Of a DNA stretch of 64,000 bases, positions 11,931 to 24,730 are shown in pieces. The notes below the pieces were generated by a model. The model was not told the origin of the DNA. It was given only the letters and a program-made list of their open reading frames with translations, and ran no database searches. Position 1 is the stretch's first letter. Each line of letters opens with the position of its first letter. Made by a program: the position numbers and the translations under genes. Source of the DNA: Bugula neritina (lineage: Eukaryota; Bryozoa; Gymnolaemata; Cheilostomatida; Bugulidae); the NCBI GenBank assembly GCA_964035545.1, contig OZ037772.1, positions 2,488,501-2,552,500 of the forward strand. The letters are read 5' to 3'.

Positions 11931-12889
11931 CCATTTGCTTATATACTTCATAGCAGCCAAAGTAAAATTTAAAATGTTGATATGGTCAACACCGTTGGAA
12001 CTAAGTAACTAAAATATATGCTAAATTCCATTTTAAACTAACAATGTTTAATTTCAGGATAAATAGGTTAAATAATCAGATCTGAAAACTGCAATAATTT
12101 TGATGATGAAATTTACAAGCTGAGAAATAAGTTGTGTAGTGCTGTATGGTAAAATATATTTTGCAATATTAGAGAAATGATTGGATTAAATAAATTCAAA
12201 AATGTAGCACCAACAGAATTACTAAATTAACAACAGTTTCTAAATATATAAAGTCACAGGGAGGGGCATAACACCCTCCCTACCTTATTCTAGAATCACT
12301 ACTCACAATCTCAGGTTATGGTGGAGTAATTAATGAAAACAGTATAAACCCTATAGCTAAACTTCTTCAAATTTATATGTACAAAAATCACCATCACTGC
12401 CTCAGAAGTTTCGGATAAATTTATTTAGAGTAATCAAATATTTCATTTACAATTAGGTTATATAAAAATCAGACTGCTGGTCTCAGCCAACCAAACAATG
12501 ATTGCATTCTCTGATTGGCCACTAATTATCTAATCAGGAACAGTCTTACAAATCAGACAAATAAAACTGTTGTTAGATATGAGTCTATGAAAAGCAGACG
12601 TCTCCAAGCTGAACCCCAAACTCTTTGTGGGTGGTCCGGATGTCACCAGGAGCAATGTCAATAATATGCAAGTGGGTTGGGGTCTTGGTGTCAATCTCAA
12701 TCACTGTCTGAGCTTCTGATAGTATTTGGAATACTACAAAATGGCAGAGGGCAAACTCAAAATTCTAAACTTGCCCAGAAATCAAAGTGCTTTTGGGTTG
12801 AACTCATTAGTAGTTGTTAAAAAGCCTCAAAGGCAAGCTATATTGTATCTTAATAGAATAAAAGATGCAACTATCGCAATCACGTTCAC

Positions 12890-13105
12890 ATGCAGGTCGA
12901 ATTTACACTATATAAGTTATATTTACACTTTATAGGTCAGATTTACACTATATAGGTTAGGTTTACATTATATAGGTCAGATTTACATTATATAGGTCAG
13001 GTTTACACTATATAGGTCAGATTTACATTATATAGGTCAGATTTACATTATATAGGTCAGATTAACAGTATATAGGTCTTATTTACACTATACAGGTCAG
13101 ATTTA
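12890..13105. repeat. 20-bp minisatellite in collagen intron
   Basis: About 10 units of GGTCAGATTTACATTATATA. It ends only a few bases from the donor of the exon at 13,111-13,246 (minus strand). Confidence 0.9.
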
Positions 13106-15867
13106 CATACCTTGCAATCATCCTGCAGCACTGAATATTGGAACCTGCTGACTGTTACTGTGTATTCTTTTTCACCAGCTGTATATAAAATGACTGACTT
13201 ACTCTTCCCACCACATGCGTCTTCTACTGCCACTGAGTTAATACATCTACAATCAGCAAAGGGAATAGTCATACCAACAACTTGCTCAGCTTAAGAAGAA
13301 GCCAGAGATTGTTCAGATTATCAAGTGACTTGCAACATAGTAGAGGACTAGTATCTGGTGACTAGCAACATCCATACAGGAAACCAACACGTTACTATAG
13401 CAACACTTATCAACATCCATACAGTAAACAAATATATTACTATAGCGACAATTCTCAACATAAAACTTTTGAATATTCTTGACTGTTACTAAGACAGTCA
13501 TAGTTGATACAAGATAAACACTTACAAGTGCTGTTCCCATGTGTTTAGCAACGAATGGCTGATTATCTAGCTGCTGGGTGACGTACGATTTGGTGGCAAA
13601 CTCAGAGGTTTTGGCATTGATGCAAGTGCTCTTCATTTCCTTGCGACAGTAAGCCTGGATAGCATTAGCTATGGAGCCACCATCTGGATCCACCTGACAA
13701 CAAACAATAGATAATACAACTTCTCTATTTCACAATATAACAAACAGTATATAACACACAGTATAAATTGTACCATCCCTTACCTATGTTTCTAGAGACA
13801 TAAGGTAGATGTAGTGATGTAAGCTAACAGCAATAAAACCAACATTATATAATCTGTCAGAATGTAGAAACATTTGACTGAAGAAACGAACTAAATAGGT
13901 GACTCATCAAACAAGAATGTCAATCATCAATGCTAGGAGGAGAAACACATTATAACAGCTGTCTCTATTTTTATTATAATAGTTTCTAGCAGTAAATTAT
14001 AAAATTGTTTGTCTGCAAATTAAACATAAACAATTTGAAACAGGTCCGTCATTTGAGTTCATAAACAGCATTTAAAAGAGCTTTTCCACTACAAAGCAGG
14101 CAACATCAAATCACATCATGGCCATTACTCACTGAGGTACATATTATAGAGCTCATTGTTGGCGCCTGCATCATCTGCTTGTACACCTTTACCGTTGGAC
14201 ATCATTGCACTCATCATCATAGGGGGAGCACCTAACATAACCCATGGTAGAATAAAATAAAAGCTTCAATCACAGGCTATGAATGGAATTCCCAAAAGAT
14301 CATCAATACACAGTTGAAAGAAAATAAAAAAAGATACAAGTAATGAACAATGATTCAGTTTTACTAATAACTAACCAAATACTGGGCTTTACCAGGAGGT
14401 CCAGGACTGCCAGGACTACCCATTTCCCCAACTCTCCCTTGTTCACCCTAGAAATACAGACTATTGGTTTATTACAACTAAACTAACAAGATGAATAACA
14501 ATAACCTGCTGACAGTGTAAGTGCATGCGTGTGTGAGCGTGAGTGTAAGTGTTTACCTTAGCACCATCAGGTCCAGGTGGACCCATAGCACCAGGAGAAC
14601 CAGTTATCCCTTGTTTGCCGTCAGCACCCAGTAGCCCGGGTGGTTCAGCAATACCAAGTGATCCGACATCTCCCCTTGCATCATAAATACCCGGAGATCT
14701 GGGAAATCCCTGAGGTCCCTGGAAACCAGTGGGTCTTACAACAGCAGCACCATTCATATTATCATGAGTTAGGAGTTGCCTTATCTTCTTACCAGGTAGG
14801 AAAACTCTTAGAGCCATGATTCTGTTGATGGCCAATAACTAAGGACAAAGATTGGTTCGACTTAATTCATACCTTTAGGTCCTTGTTCGCCGGGAATTCC
14901 CGGAAGCTCCGTGGGGTCCCTGAGAACCGGTTGGCCCAGACAATCCAGTTGGTCCAGAAGCACCCTGTGGCCCAGCTGGCCCCTATAGTAATGAATATAT
15001 TTAGGAGACACAACTTAGCTGTGAGATATTAGTGAATTATATTTTCTGCAATATTATTGTATTGTATAACATATTATATTATGGTGTATTATACTGCACT
15101 GTTATGTAATATATTACATGATGTGATGTCACTGAAGCAACTTTAGTATTAACATAAATAAACTAAAACAAATAAACAACTACAGGATTGACTAGTGGAA
15201 AACCAGAGAACTGAAATAAATAGAAAACTGAATGAAGAATGTTCCTGCCTTATCACCCTTGTCTCCTTGAGCACCTTCAGGTCCCTGGTTACCGGGGATT
15301 CCCACTGGATCCATGGAGCCAGGAGGTCCTTGATCACCCTGCTCCCCAGGTCTACCATCAGCACCCGGTACTCCAGGTAAACCGTCTCTGAAAAAATTGA
15401 CAACAAATTATAAAAACTAAATCAAATAAAAAGTTCCAAGAAGCTGAATAGGGTAGAGTGAAGCACAAAAAATACCTTCCATCAAATCCGGGTTCTCCAG
15501 TGACCCCCCTTGAGCCGGTTGGACCAGGCATACCAGTTCGTGCAGTTTCTCCTGTCTTTCCATTTCTGCCATCCAGACCAGGTTCTCCAGCTTGTTCGAC
15601 AGGTCCTATGAACCAAGCAGCACCAGTATGCGTTACAAGTGGTCATTTATTAATTCTGGAACACCACATTTCTCAACATTTCTGGTATATTTCTTTGTTT
15701 CCTTGTTCTTACTTAGACAATGCATCATGTGGTAAACAGTATGGTAAAAATGATCCATGAAAACCAGTCAGAGTAACTATCATACACAGTAATCCTGCCA
15801 GTTGAAGTAACAAGCACTGCTGGGATTCAATATGATTACTTAGCCTACTCCCTGCCTTAGTGCAGAC

Positions 15868-16110
15868 TAGCTGTGAGGAGAACCCCAGCATATAGCATAT
15901 CTGTGAGGGAAACCCCAGCAAATAGAATATCTGTGAGGGAAACCCCAGCATATAGGATAGGTGTGAGGGGAATTCCAGCATATATAATAGCTGTGAGGGA
16001 AACCCCAGCATATAGCATAGCTGTGAGGGAAACCCCGGCATATATCATAGGTGTGAGGGGAATTCCAGCATATATAATAGCTGTGAGGGAAACCCCAGCA
16101 TATTATAGAA
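15868..16110. repeat. 30-bp minisatellite in collagen intron
   Basis: About eight units with core CTGTGAGGGAAACCCCAGCA followed by TATA-rich sequence. Open frames across it (for example 15,873-16,178) are repeat artefacts. Confidence 0.9.
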
Positions 16111-17289
16111 TACCTAAAAAGAACAGAAATACACAAGCAAGGACGAGTAACTCCTCATTCTTAGCTGCAGGACCTTGATCTCCTTGTTTACCCTGATAAC
16201 CGATCTCAACAGGTCCAGGTACTCCGTCTTTACCTGTAAGCACCCATTGATAGCATCACAACAGGTGCAACTAGTTTTCAACTTGATTTCTATGTTGCTA
16301 TAATAAACAGTGTGACTGGTCACTATAGAATAGCCTACTAGAAATCTGCTCGCTAAATAAAAGTCAAATTATAGGAGAGAATAGAGACGTCATGACGCAA
16401 GGTAATTGTAAGTTCGTAGAAGGTTTAGTCCATCTAGACCACTGGTTAGTCTAGTCTGTCTACAGCCCTGTGTAGTTTGGTCTGTCTACACCCCTGTCAA
16501 GCTTAGTCTGTCTACACCCCTGTGTAGACCATAATCAAATAATCCAAAGCTCTCTGAAAAAACCAAAATGCTCCGAGACAGAGTTTTTCCTTTTTCCACG
16601 TAACAAACATAAAATAACGAAAACGAAAAAGATCCCAACATAACTTGACAGATTGAACTCAATTGAGCGTAAACATTACCTGGTTCTCCAAAAACTCCGG
16701 TATCTCCTGCAAAACAAGGTGGTCTCCTTTCTCCTGCATCTCCAGGATTGCCGGATATACCAGGCAGGCCATCAACATCGGGTAAACCTTTTTCTCCTTC
16801 AGTTCGGTAAAATCCCGGGTGTATTATCTCTTTCAGAACAGAGTAGCCAATCACATCACTGCACTGATATTGTCAAGCCAGTCAATATTCTTATTACAAT
16901 ATTCAAGCAGGCAGGCAGGCCATCAACATCGGGTGAACTCTCCCTCTCCATGGTAAAATCCCGGGTGTCTTTTGGGACCCATTATCCCTTTCTGTTCACT
17001 GCAAAACAAGATTGACACATAATACAAGTAGGCATGGCCCTGCAGAACAGAACAGAGTAGCCAATCACATCACTACTTTGATATTGTCAGGCCAATCACA
17101 TCGCTGCACTGGAATTGTTAAGCCAATATTCTCAATACAATATTCAGGCAATAGTAAACTGTACAATGCGAAACAACAGTTTATTTTATACTTATTACCA
17201 AATTAAAGTTTACTTCTAGTAAAAACATGGTGGAGAATACATCTAGACCTTGAACAATAAAAGTATGAGCTCCATAATAAACCAGGGTT

Positions 17290-17740
17290 GTTGGGGTCAA
17301 TTACATGTGAATGTAACTAATTACAATTACATGAGAATTTGTCAATTACAATTACAATTATAATTACAGTTGAAATAAATGTAATTAATTACAGTACAAA
17401 ACTACATTGTAAAGCAATTAATTACAATTACATGGCAATGCAAATAATTACAATTACAATTACTTTTGTTCTCACAAAGGACAAATGGAAGTTATGCAAT
17501 TTCACCTCTAGGGTCCAACTAGCAGGGGCAATTTTGACAGGGGTGAACGTGCTTTGTTCGCAAAAGTGATACTATACTACATTGACTTAATCTGTACTTG
17601 TTATTTAACAGTAGTCATGCTAAAAAAGAATACATTTCTTAAGATTTTAAGATTTAAAAGTTTAAAGTAATTGAGATGTAATTGTAAAGTAATTGCAAAA
17701 AATCAATTACATTAGATATGTAATTAATTACAATTACATA
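17290..17740. repeat. Microsatellite-like CAATTA/TTACAA tracts
   Basis: Two blocks (about 17,300-17,465 and 17,660-17,745) of imperfect AATTACAATTACA repeats in opposite sense, lying in a collagen intron. Confidence 0.7.
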
Positions 17741-17859
17741 TGAGTCATTACTCAAGTCACTAGCAGGATATATAGACACAACTTTGGTTGTGGCTACAAG
17801 AGATGTAGAATAACTTGTTAAGCAACTGACAGTGCAAGTTATTATGACTAGCAAACTTT

Positions 17860-18796
17860 TACTGTAACTATACTAACAGAGTAACTATACTAACAGAGTA
17901 ACTATACGAACAGAGTAACTATACTAACAGAGTAACTGTACTAACAGAGTAACTATACTAACAGAGTAACTGTACTAACAGAGTAACTATACTAACAGAG
18001 TAACTGTACTAACAGAGTAACTATACTAACAGAGTAACTATACTAACAGAGTAACTATACTAACAGAGTAACTGTACTAACAGAGTAACTATACTAACAG
18101 AGTAACTATACTAACAGAGTAACTGTACTAACAGAGTAACTATACTAACAGAGTAACTATACTAACAGAGTAACTGTACTAACAGAGTAACTATACTAAA
18201 GTTGCGTTTATACCTCTGCTGAAAAAAGTACCGAGTTTAAGTTAATAATGCTTGTCGGGTACCCCTTTATAGTCAAACTGAAACTCGTTAAAATCATATT
18301 GATGCGGTTGCTGACTTTCTGAAATTGAAATTTGACTCGCATAATAGCTATTTGATGCCCTTTGTAAACGTACTGAATTAGTGAAGCGGAAAGCATAAAA
18401 GCTATAATTGAGAAAGCGTAGGCTATATAATTATAACCGTATAAGTACGTTGTCTAATCGCCAAAGTAATAACTAAATAACGATGTTTACAAAGAGTTAT
18501 TACTCCTATTCTGAAATTGGCCAATTAAGTTATCACAGTACAAAAATTTTTATGAGTGGCTTTTACAATGCAATGCAACTCGGGAAATTTCAACCCGGCC
18601 AAATTGAAATTTTGAGCGAAAATCGTGAAGGTATAAACACAACTTTACAGAGTAACTATACTAACAGAGTAACTATACTAACAGAGTAACTATACTAACA
18701 GAGCAACTATACTAACAGAGTAACTGTACTAACAAAGTAACTATACTAACAGAGTAACTATACTAACAGAGTAACTATACTAACAGAGTAACTTAC
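17860..18796. repeat. 17-bp minisatellite split by a MITE
   Basis: The unit AGTAACTATACTAACAG repeats about 20 times from 17,860 to 18,198 and about 9 times from 18,646 to 18,796, interrupted by the MITE at 18,199-18,645. The array ends exactly at the donor of the collagen exon at 18,797-18,943, so the last repeat unit supplies the splice donor. Confidence 0.92.
18199..18645. mobile_element. 450-bp MITE family, copy 2, inside the minisatellite
   Basis: Same family as 2,381-2,829 (AAGTTGCG... to ...CAACTT). TA flanks it on both sides, and the interrupted repeat resumes in register apart from one base, so the insertion site is readable. Confidence 0.9.
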
Positions 18797-19689
18797 CATC
18801 ATTCTGTAGGTCCAGCCGATCATCAAAGAGTCTGTCCTGCTCAGCATCAGAAAGATCTGGATTGTTGAGAGGATAAAGCTGATAGCATATGTTGGATATG
18901 CATTCAGTAAACTCAGATCCACATTGTTCATCTTCAGTACAGTCTATTAATAGAAACAAAACTCTATAAATAGCGAACTAGTCACTAAATAACCTCACAT
19001 ATCTCACATACACAACATATCTCTATTTTTGATAATTGACTTACAGTATAAGTGATTTCAGTTAGTCATGACTCACAGCATAAGTTACAGCAGCTACTTG
19101 GACTCGCAGTATAAATTATAGTAGGTAGTCATAACTCATAGTATGAAAGTCATCAATAACTCGCAATGTAGGTCATAGCGACTACTCACCTGACAGCCCT
19201 CTTTACAGACACCATGGTGACAGATTTGTCCTTCACTAGGACAGGATGTGTTGTCAGTACACGGATAGAAGCACCTGCAAAAAATGCTGATAATCACACC
19301 AAGTGTGATGCCTCGTTTCTACTAAAAAATCGCAAATAAAATATGTGGAAAATAAAGCAAATTCAGCTTTAAGGTTACACTCTGTTACGTAAATACATAA
19401 CAAAAATCATTCAAAAATCCTGGCCAGCACAGATATAAGTACAACAGAAAGCAACACTTTTAAACTCCAATAGAGTTTAGAACAAAGATTTCGCATTCAA
19501 ACCTGAAGAACATTCTACTAGTTCTGAGTGATAAAGATCCTAGACAACAGTTCTGTCATCTGGTGAAGCCTGCTGATAACATCTTTTCTCCGAACAGATC
19601 TGCAGCTTCCCACAGTCTCTGTCAAAGTCACATACCCCAACACAGGCACCACACTCGCAGGTGAAGCCACACGCACCGTTCTCAGGGTC

Positions 19690-20255
19690 TGAAGAGCAGT
19701 ATAAACTAGTAATATAACTTGGTAATATAAACTAGTAATATAACTTGGTAATATAAACTAGTAATATAACTTGGTAATATAAACTAGTAATATAATTCGG
19801 TAACGTAAACTAGTAATATAACTTCGTAACATAAACTAGTAATATAACTTGGCAAAATAAACTAGTAATATAACTTGGTAACATAAACTAGTAATATAAC
19901 TTGGTAACATAAACTACTAATATAACTTCGTAACATAAACTAGTAATATAACTGGGTAGTATAACTTGGTAATATAAACTAGTAATACAACTTGGTAGCA
20001 TCAACTAGTAATATAACTTGGTAACATAAACTGGTAATATAACTTGGTAATATAAACTAGTAAGATAACTTGGTAATATAAACTGACAATATAACTTGGT
20101 AACATGAACTAGTAATATAACTTGGTAATATAAACTAGTAATATAACACGGTAATATAAACTAGTAATATAGCTTGGTGATATAAACTGGTAATATAACT
20201 TGGTAATATAAACTAGTAATATAACTTGGTAACATAAACTAGGAATTTAATTAAA
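19690..20255. repeat. 26-bp minisatellite
   Basis: About 21 units built on CTAGTAATATAACTTGGTAA, with several variants. It lies just upstream (minus strand sense) of the most 5' collagen exon recognised. Confidence 0.9.
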
Positions 20256-20460
20256 TTAACAAGTAAAAAAATAAATAAATAGTGTTACTAGACAAAGACA
20301 GACAAGATTTAGACAAATAAATAAATTAATAAGTAAATAAATAAATAAATAGTGTCACTAGACAAACACAGACAAGATTTAGTCGAATAAATAAATTAAT
20401 AAGTAAATAAATAAATAAATAGTGTTACTAGACTAAGACAGACTGAGTTAGACAATGAAT
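20255..20460. repeat. Tandem repeat of about 75 bp
   Basis: Three units, each with an AAATAAATAAATAA run followed by TAGTGTTACTAGACAAAGAC-like sequence. Confidence 0.75.
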
Positions 20461-21444
20461 TAGTAAACTGTCAAGTTGGTTAATATGATTACAATAATAT
20501 AGCCTACCCAGTGAGCCCACTCCCTCAACACCTCCAACTACCCACAGTCAGAAACAACCGCAGGGATCAGAAATTCACAGACGGAAAAAGATCTCTGTAA
20601 CCCAGTACAATCTCTAGACCACAAAAATCTCAAACCAGCAGGCTGTGAATTCTGTGATTATGCTTTTCTTTGGCTCTACTCTTTTAGCACTACCGACGGT
20701 AGCACAAGTCAAAGGAGGTGTAACGGTATGGAACTTCTCTATTATTCAATATTTTATTCTAGTTACAGTTAGTCGTAGTCATACTGGTCAAGTTTCACAA
20801 CTTGAAGATAGACCAAAAAAATTGAAAGCATATATGTCTATTAGTGTGCAACTTGAAATGTAACTTAGAAAAGAGAGAAACAGTTAATTTTAACGCATGG
20901 TCTTCAATTAGCAATGCAAAATAAAATAAAATACTAATACAGTTATAGTTATACTCATACCGTAATAGTTATAGTAATAACCATCTTCATAATCATAATC
21001 ATAATGATCATCATCATGTAGCCTACTACTACTAGCACTACTGCTACTACTAGTGGTAGTATTACTATTAGTATTAGTATTACTCTAATACTATTACTAT
21101 TAGTAGTTAGTACTGTGATTATTAGTAGTAGTAGTACTACTACTAGTACTAGTACTACTAGTAGTAGTACTAGTACTAGCTTAAATTATCTAGCAATAAT
21201 CTGGCAAAGACTATCACTATGACTATGAGTATCAGACTCAGTATGAGATTGAGTATGGGATTGAGTATCACTATCAGTATGAGTATCAGTATGTACTATG
21301 TTATCTGACTAAGAGTGAAAGACTAAAAGTAAGAGTAATGAGTAAGACTAGTTACCTCCAGTTACCTCCAGATTACGATCATGCTAGACCACTAGGTAGC
21401 AGAAGCGGCATGCCTCATATGTTTATGGTTGGTCAGAAAGTAAA

Positions 21445-21648
21445 ATGCATACAATAGTCCATAAATTGGTTGCAGTGTGTGTTGCAATATTGTTTATTAG
21501 TACAGGTAAGTTAACCTGTCAATGTTTAGATTATTCTGTGTGTAAATTAGTCTTGCAAGGATTGTTCCCTTTAAGGTCACGGATTGTTCGTGGCAAGAAG
21601 CGGAGTAAGAGTAAGAGTAAGACGAAGTGCAAGTGTTACAATAAATAA
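21445..21648 (+). CDS. Small secreted basic peptide or signal-peptide exon (uncertain)
   Basis: A 67-codon frame with a credible N-terminal signal sequence (KLVAVCVAILFISTG) then CQCLDYSVCK and a strongly basic tail ending KCKCYNK, giving six cysteines in all. A near-perfect splice donor, ACAG/GTAAGT, sits just after the signal sequence, so it could instead be exon 1 of a spliced gene whose other exons are not visible. No family is recognised. Confidence 0.25.
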   Translation: MHTIVHKLVAVCVAILFISTGKLTCQCLDYSVCKLVLQGLFPLRSRIVRGKKRSKSKSKTKCKCYNK

Positions 21649-23085
21649 ATAATACTTATTCAGATTGAGATTATTCTACATAGTCAAAATTGAATTTCCT
21701 ACATTATTTATTTCATAATATTGATTGAATTAAGAACATTTATAATTGTATCGCGATAGCCCTGATGGCTGATACAGACATAAAATGGAAGCAAATATTA
21801 CTTCTCAGCAGTTTGAAAGAAATCAACTAAAATTCGCCTGAAATCAATACGGCGACGCTTATCGTACTTCCAGCTTTGCGGTCAAGTTAAAAGTTGTAGT
21901 TTGCGGGTTTACATGAAAACTCTTAGCGAGTCATTATCGATCATTAACTTCTATCTAGCCTTGCTTCTCAAAAACGGATTTTAAAGTCATAAGAACCGTA
22001 CAATTGGATATTGAGAGGCGTAAGCGCACCGTCTAGATAATCTTGTCGCATTGTGAAATAAATTATGCTATATGCTTGCCGTACCCACTAGGATTAGTGA
22101 TGACTGAGCATAAGTTGCTTTATACTTGTGACTTATAAGTTGTAGTTTTTAACTCAATTTGACGAAACTTATTATCCTTATTTTGCTTGAAAAAGATGCT
22201 ACGCTTTAAAGATTTAATTCTCTTGCATAAGCAAGTTGTAAGTAATACTAATAGTAATACTAATACTAATACTCTAATTAAGTAAGTTAAAGTTGTAGTG
22301 TTAATATAATTTTTTATTCATTATTAATATGAATAAGAATCAATCAGTTATAATTATTGAATAAGTATAACATGATATTGATATTCATATTGGTTATGAT
22401 CAAGATTATCATTATGATTATGATTATCACTGATAAGCGATAAATGATAATAATAATTATTATGATTATGGGTTTATCACTTTTCATTTTTTTAAGTGGT
22501 TATCATTATCATTATGAATATGATTTATGAATTTCATTAATCATAATAAAAGGTGATGAACCTAAATAAAATGATATAAATAAATTTAAAAATTATTATA
22601 AAATAAAAATATAAATATTTATAATGCATATTTCATTTTGATTTTGTAGTAATTACATTTATTATTTTTTAATTTATGTTAACTCACCTTCAATTAGTTA
22701 TACTCAAGTTATAGTTTTTTATATTCCTAGTGATAGTCTCAGCCCTCACGGCTTACAGTTACTGATTGGGATAGACTTTCTACAGCTACTATGTCTACTG
22801 GTACTTGGGTACTCCTACTAATATTGATAGTCATATTGATAGTCCTCTTACCTCTTACACGCATTAGAGCATGTAGCAAGAGGCACACCTCTACAGTTGC
22901 TGATTGCAGGCTAGCAAGTATTTTCAGTATGTTGCACATATACAACTCTGGTGTATTGACTAATCATTTAGCATAGACTTGAGCTCTCGGGCTGTTTTTG
23001 GAAAGAAGCTGCTGTAGTAGGCTGCTGATTTTGCAAAAATGGTTGGGGGATCGTCCTTGCTTGATGCCTTAGTAAACCTAGTATT

Positions 23086-23370
23086 TTAGGTTTTACTGTT
23101 CATCAGTTCATAGAAGTTGGTTAAAGATGCCTGATTTCCCTCATTAGATAGAAGTCGCAACAGTAACTTGTGCCTCAGCTTGAAGCGTCTGTCGGGGAGA
23201 GATTCTAGGTTTAGTTTGTCACGTGCCACAGTGATACTGTCTCTGCCTTTCAATTTAGCAATGAATCTGATTGCATTATTTTGCACCTGTTCTATATCTT
23301 TGATGAGGTATTGCAAACGGGGATCTCAAATTGCTGCTGCACCTTCTAGTTGTGGCCTACTCATACTCAT
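23086..23370 (-). pseudogene. Non-LTR retrotransposon (LINE) ORF2 C-terminal remnant
   Basis: The minus-strand frame reads LQYLIKDIEQVQNNAIRFI and then LNLESLPDRRFKLRHKLL, the pattern found downstream of the reverse transcriptase in Jockey/CR1-like elements. Just upstream the frame continues as QLEGAAAI, then a TGA where these proteins usually have Trp, so it is broken. No RT core is present. Confidence 0.6.
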
Positions 23371-24033
23371 ACTCATGTCGATAATTCATTTAGTTTACCT
23401 TACTATTTTAGTTTCAATAAATACAATTATATTAATTATATTTATAATAATATTAACTATAATATTTAATTCTATACCATGATTTGATAATTATTATTGT
23501 AATCTAAAAATCAAATATGCCTATTAATATTAATTTCATAGTTATGATAATAAAAGTGTGAAATTAAATCATTTTTAATGTTCATTCAATGGTTTAAGTT
23601 TTTATCATTAAAAACAAATGGTTAATTATCGTAATTGATAAGTTAAAGTTGAGATAATCATAATGGTAGACATAATGATAATCGTGAATAGTATAATTAT
23701 CACCTAAAGTAAAAGGTAAACCGTTATCATGTTCATAATGACTACATAAAGTTGAATGTTGTTATGATGGTAAGTTATACTTGTATAATTAAATAAAAGT
23801 AATATTATTTAATTTTACATTTCAAGCTGCAATTACAAAGTTTGACCTTTGATGGTGAAAAGCAATCATCACCATCATCATGCTGATCACTTGCAATCTA
23901 TTCATATTACTAATTAATCATTAAGCATAACCGTCGGTCATCAGACTGAGTCATTTATGGTTGACCTTGTGATTAACATTGGCATTTCGATTTTAGCAGA
24001 ATCTTTCAAATGACAATATGATTATTATCATGT

Positions 24034-24720
24034 TGTTATATTGAGTACTGGGGGTTTTCAACTACTAAGTACCTAATATAACACAGGGTATGCATACAAT
24101 TAGAATATTCTACATGTGTATAACTATAACGCGTTGATAGTTGGTATCACACTTACCGGTATTATTCTTCTCTTTAGTCACATCTGCTTACGACGGACTC
24201 TAGTGTACAAGAGATCTGGAATCCTGTACCAAAGCTGCCACGTTTAGACAGAAGGTTCTCTCATTGCTTACTTCTTGTAGCCAGAGCTCCGTCACTCAAC
24301 ATAAAAGGTAAGGGTACGAAAGTGATAAGTATCTTATAGCTAAAGAGCAAAGTGCTATAATCCTTAGGCTAGAAGTCCTGTTGCGAAACATCATATATGT
24401 GGAAGTATACTTTTAGGGCTAATGTTGTACCATCTCCAATAATTAGTTGTATGTCCTGTATCATGGTGTATAACCTTGTAAGTGTGTGTCTATTTAATGT
24501 TACTGCTATTCTATATAGTAGGCATGCACTATGTATGGAAGAAAAGATATATTATAAATGGGGAAAAGATAAAATACATGGAAGTATTCAATACAAAACA
24601 ATATTAAGCTCTAACTAAGGTTGCAGGGAAGCAGGATGCTATATCTGTAGTATATTATATTGTAGTGGTATAGCATACGAAATGTCAAGTATGAAATAAT
24701 ACTTGAATACATCTATAGCA
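24034..24720 (-). repeat. LTR 1 (3' LTR of left copy)
   Basis: 687 bp, starting TGTTATATTGAGTACT and ending CATCTATAGCA on the plus strand. Contains an antisense 73-codon frame (24,397-24,618) present in all three LTRs, probably spurious. Confidence 0.93.
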
Positions 24721-24730
24721 TCCTCCCCAA
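24721..24730 (-). promoter_or_regulatory. Polypurine tract of left copy
   Basis: On the minus strand TTGGGGAGGA lies immediately upstream of the 3' LTR, the position and composition of a plus-strand primer. An identical tract is at 31,775-31,784. Confidence 0.75.

Larger units (their letters stand above)
12585..19688 (-). pseudogene. Fibrillar-collagen-like gene, probably decayed
   Basis: Minus-strand exons run from the right. Cys-rich modules (about 19,543-19,688; 19,190-19,274; 18,797-18,943) contain patterns such as CTDNTSCPSEGQIC. Gly-X-Y exons follow: 16,680-16,796, 16,165-16,233, 15,476-15,605, 15,249-15,387, 14,873-14,982, 14,557 to about 14,740, 14,393-14,447. Then come a telopeptide-like exon (about 14,120-14,230) and C-propeptide (COLFI) exons: 13,526-13,693 (VDPDGGSIANAIQAYC), 13,111-13,246 (CINSVAVED...RFQYSVLQDDCK) and 12,585-12,707 (TVIEIDTKTP...GDVCFS, stop). 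Fibrillar collagens are secreted trimeric matrix proteins. Damage: glycine replaced by Arg, Asp, Glu, Ala or Cys at about ten triplet positions; exon 14,873-14,982 has one extra base that shifts frame; the donor at 16,164 reads CT and that at 15,248 reads GC; two C-propeptide exons were not found. The start exon was not identified. Confidence 0.7.
20460..24033. other. Intergenic AT-rich DNA with simple repeats
   Basis: Holds palindromic ACT/AGT trinucleotide-rich tracts (about 21,010-21,180), GAGTAT-type runs (21,220-21,300) and many ATTATCAT-type runs (22,380-23,800). Apart from the LINE remnant and one small ORF listed separately, nothing convincing was found. A hydrophobic frame at 20,645-20,737 followed by GTATGG could be a signal-peptide exon but has no partner exon. 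Confidence 0.4.

Noticed and set aside
15709-16178. Periodic frames on both strands suggesting a repeat protein
   Set aside because: They lie on the 30-bp minisatellite within a collagen intron; the period, not coding, explains them.
22791-22976. Small transmembrane ORF
   Set aside because: Hydrophobic only because of ATT/CTA simple sequence; no other support.
24397-24618. 73-codon plus-strand frame repeated in all three LTRs
   Set aside because: Antisense to the element, no recognisable domain, and repeated only because the LTRs are identical.
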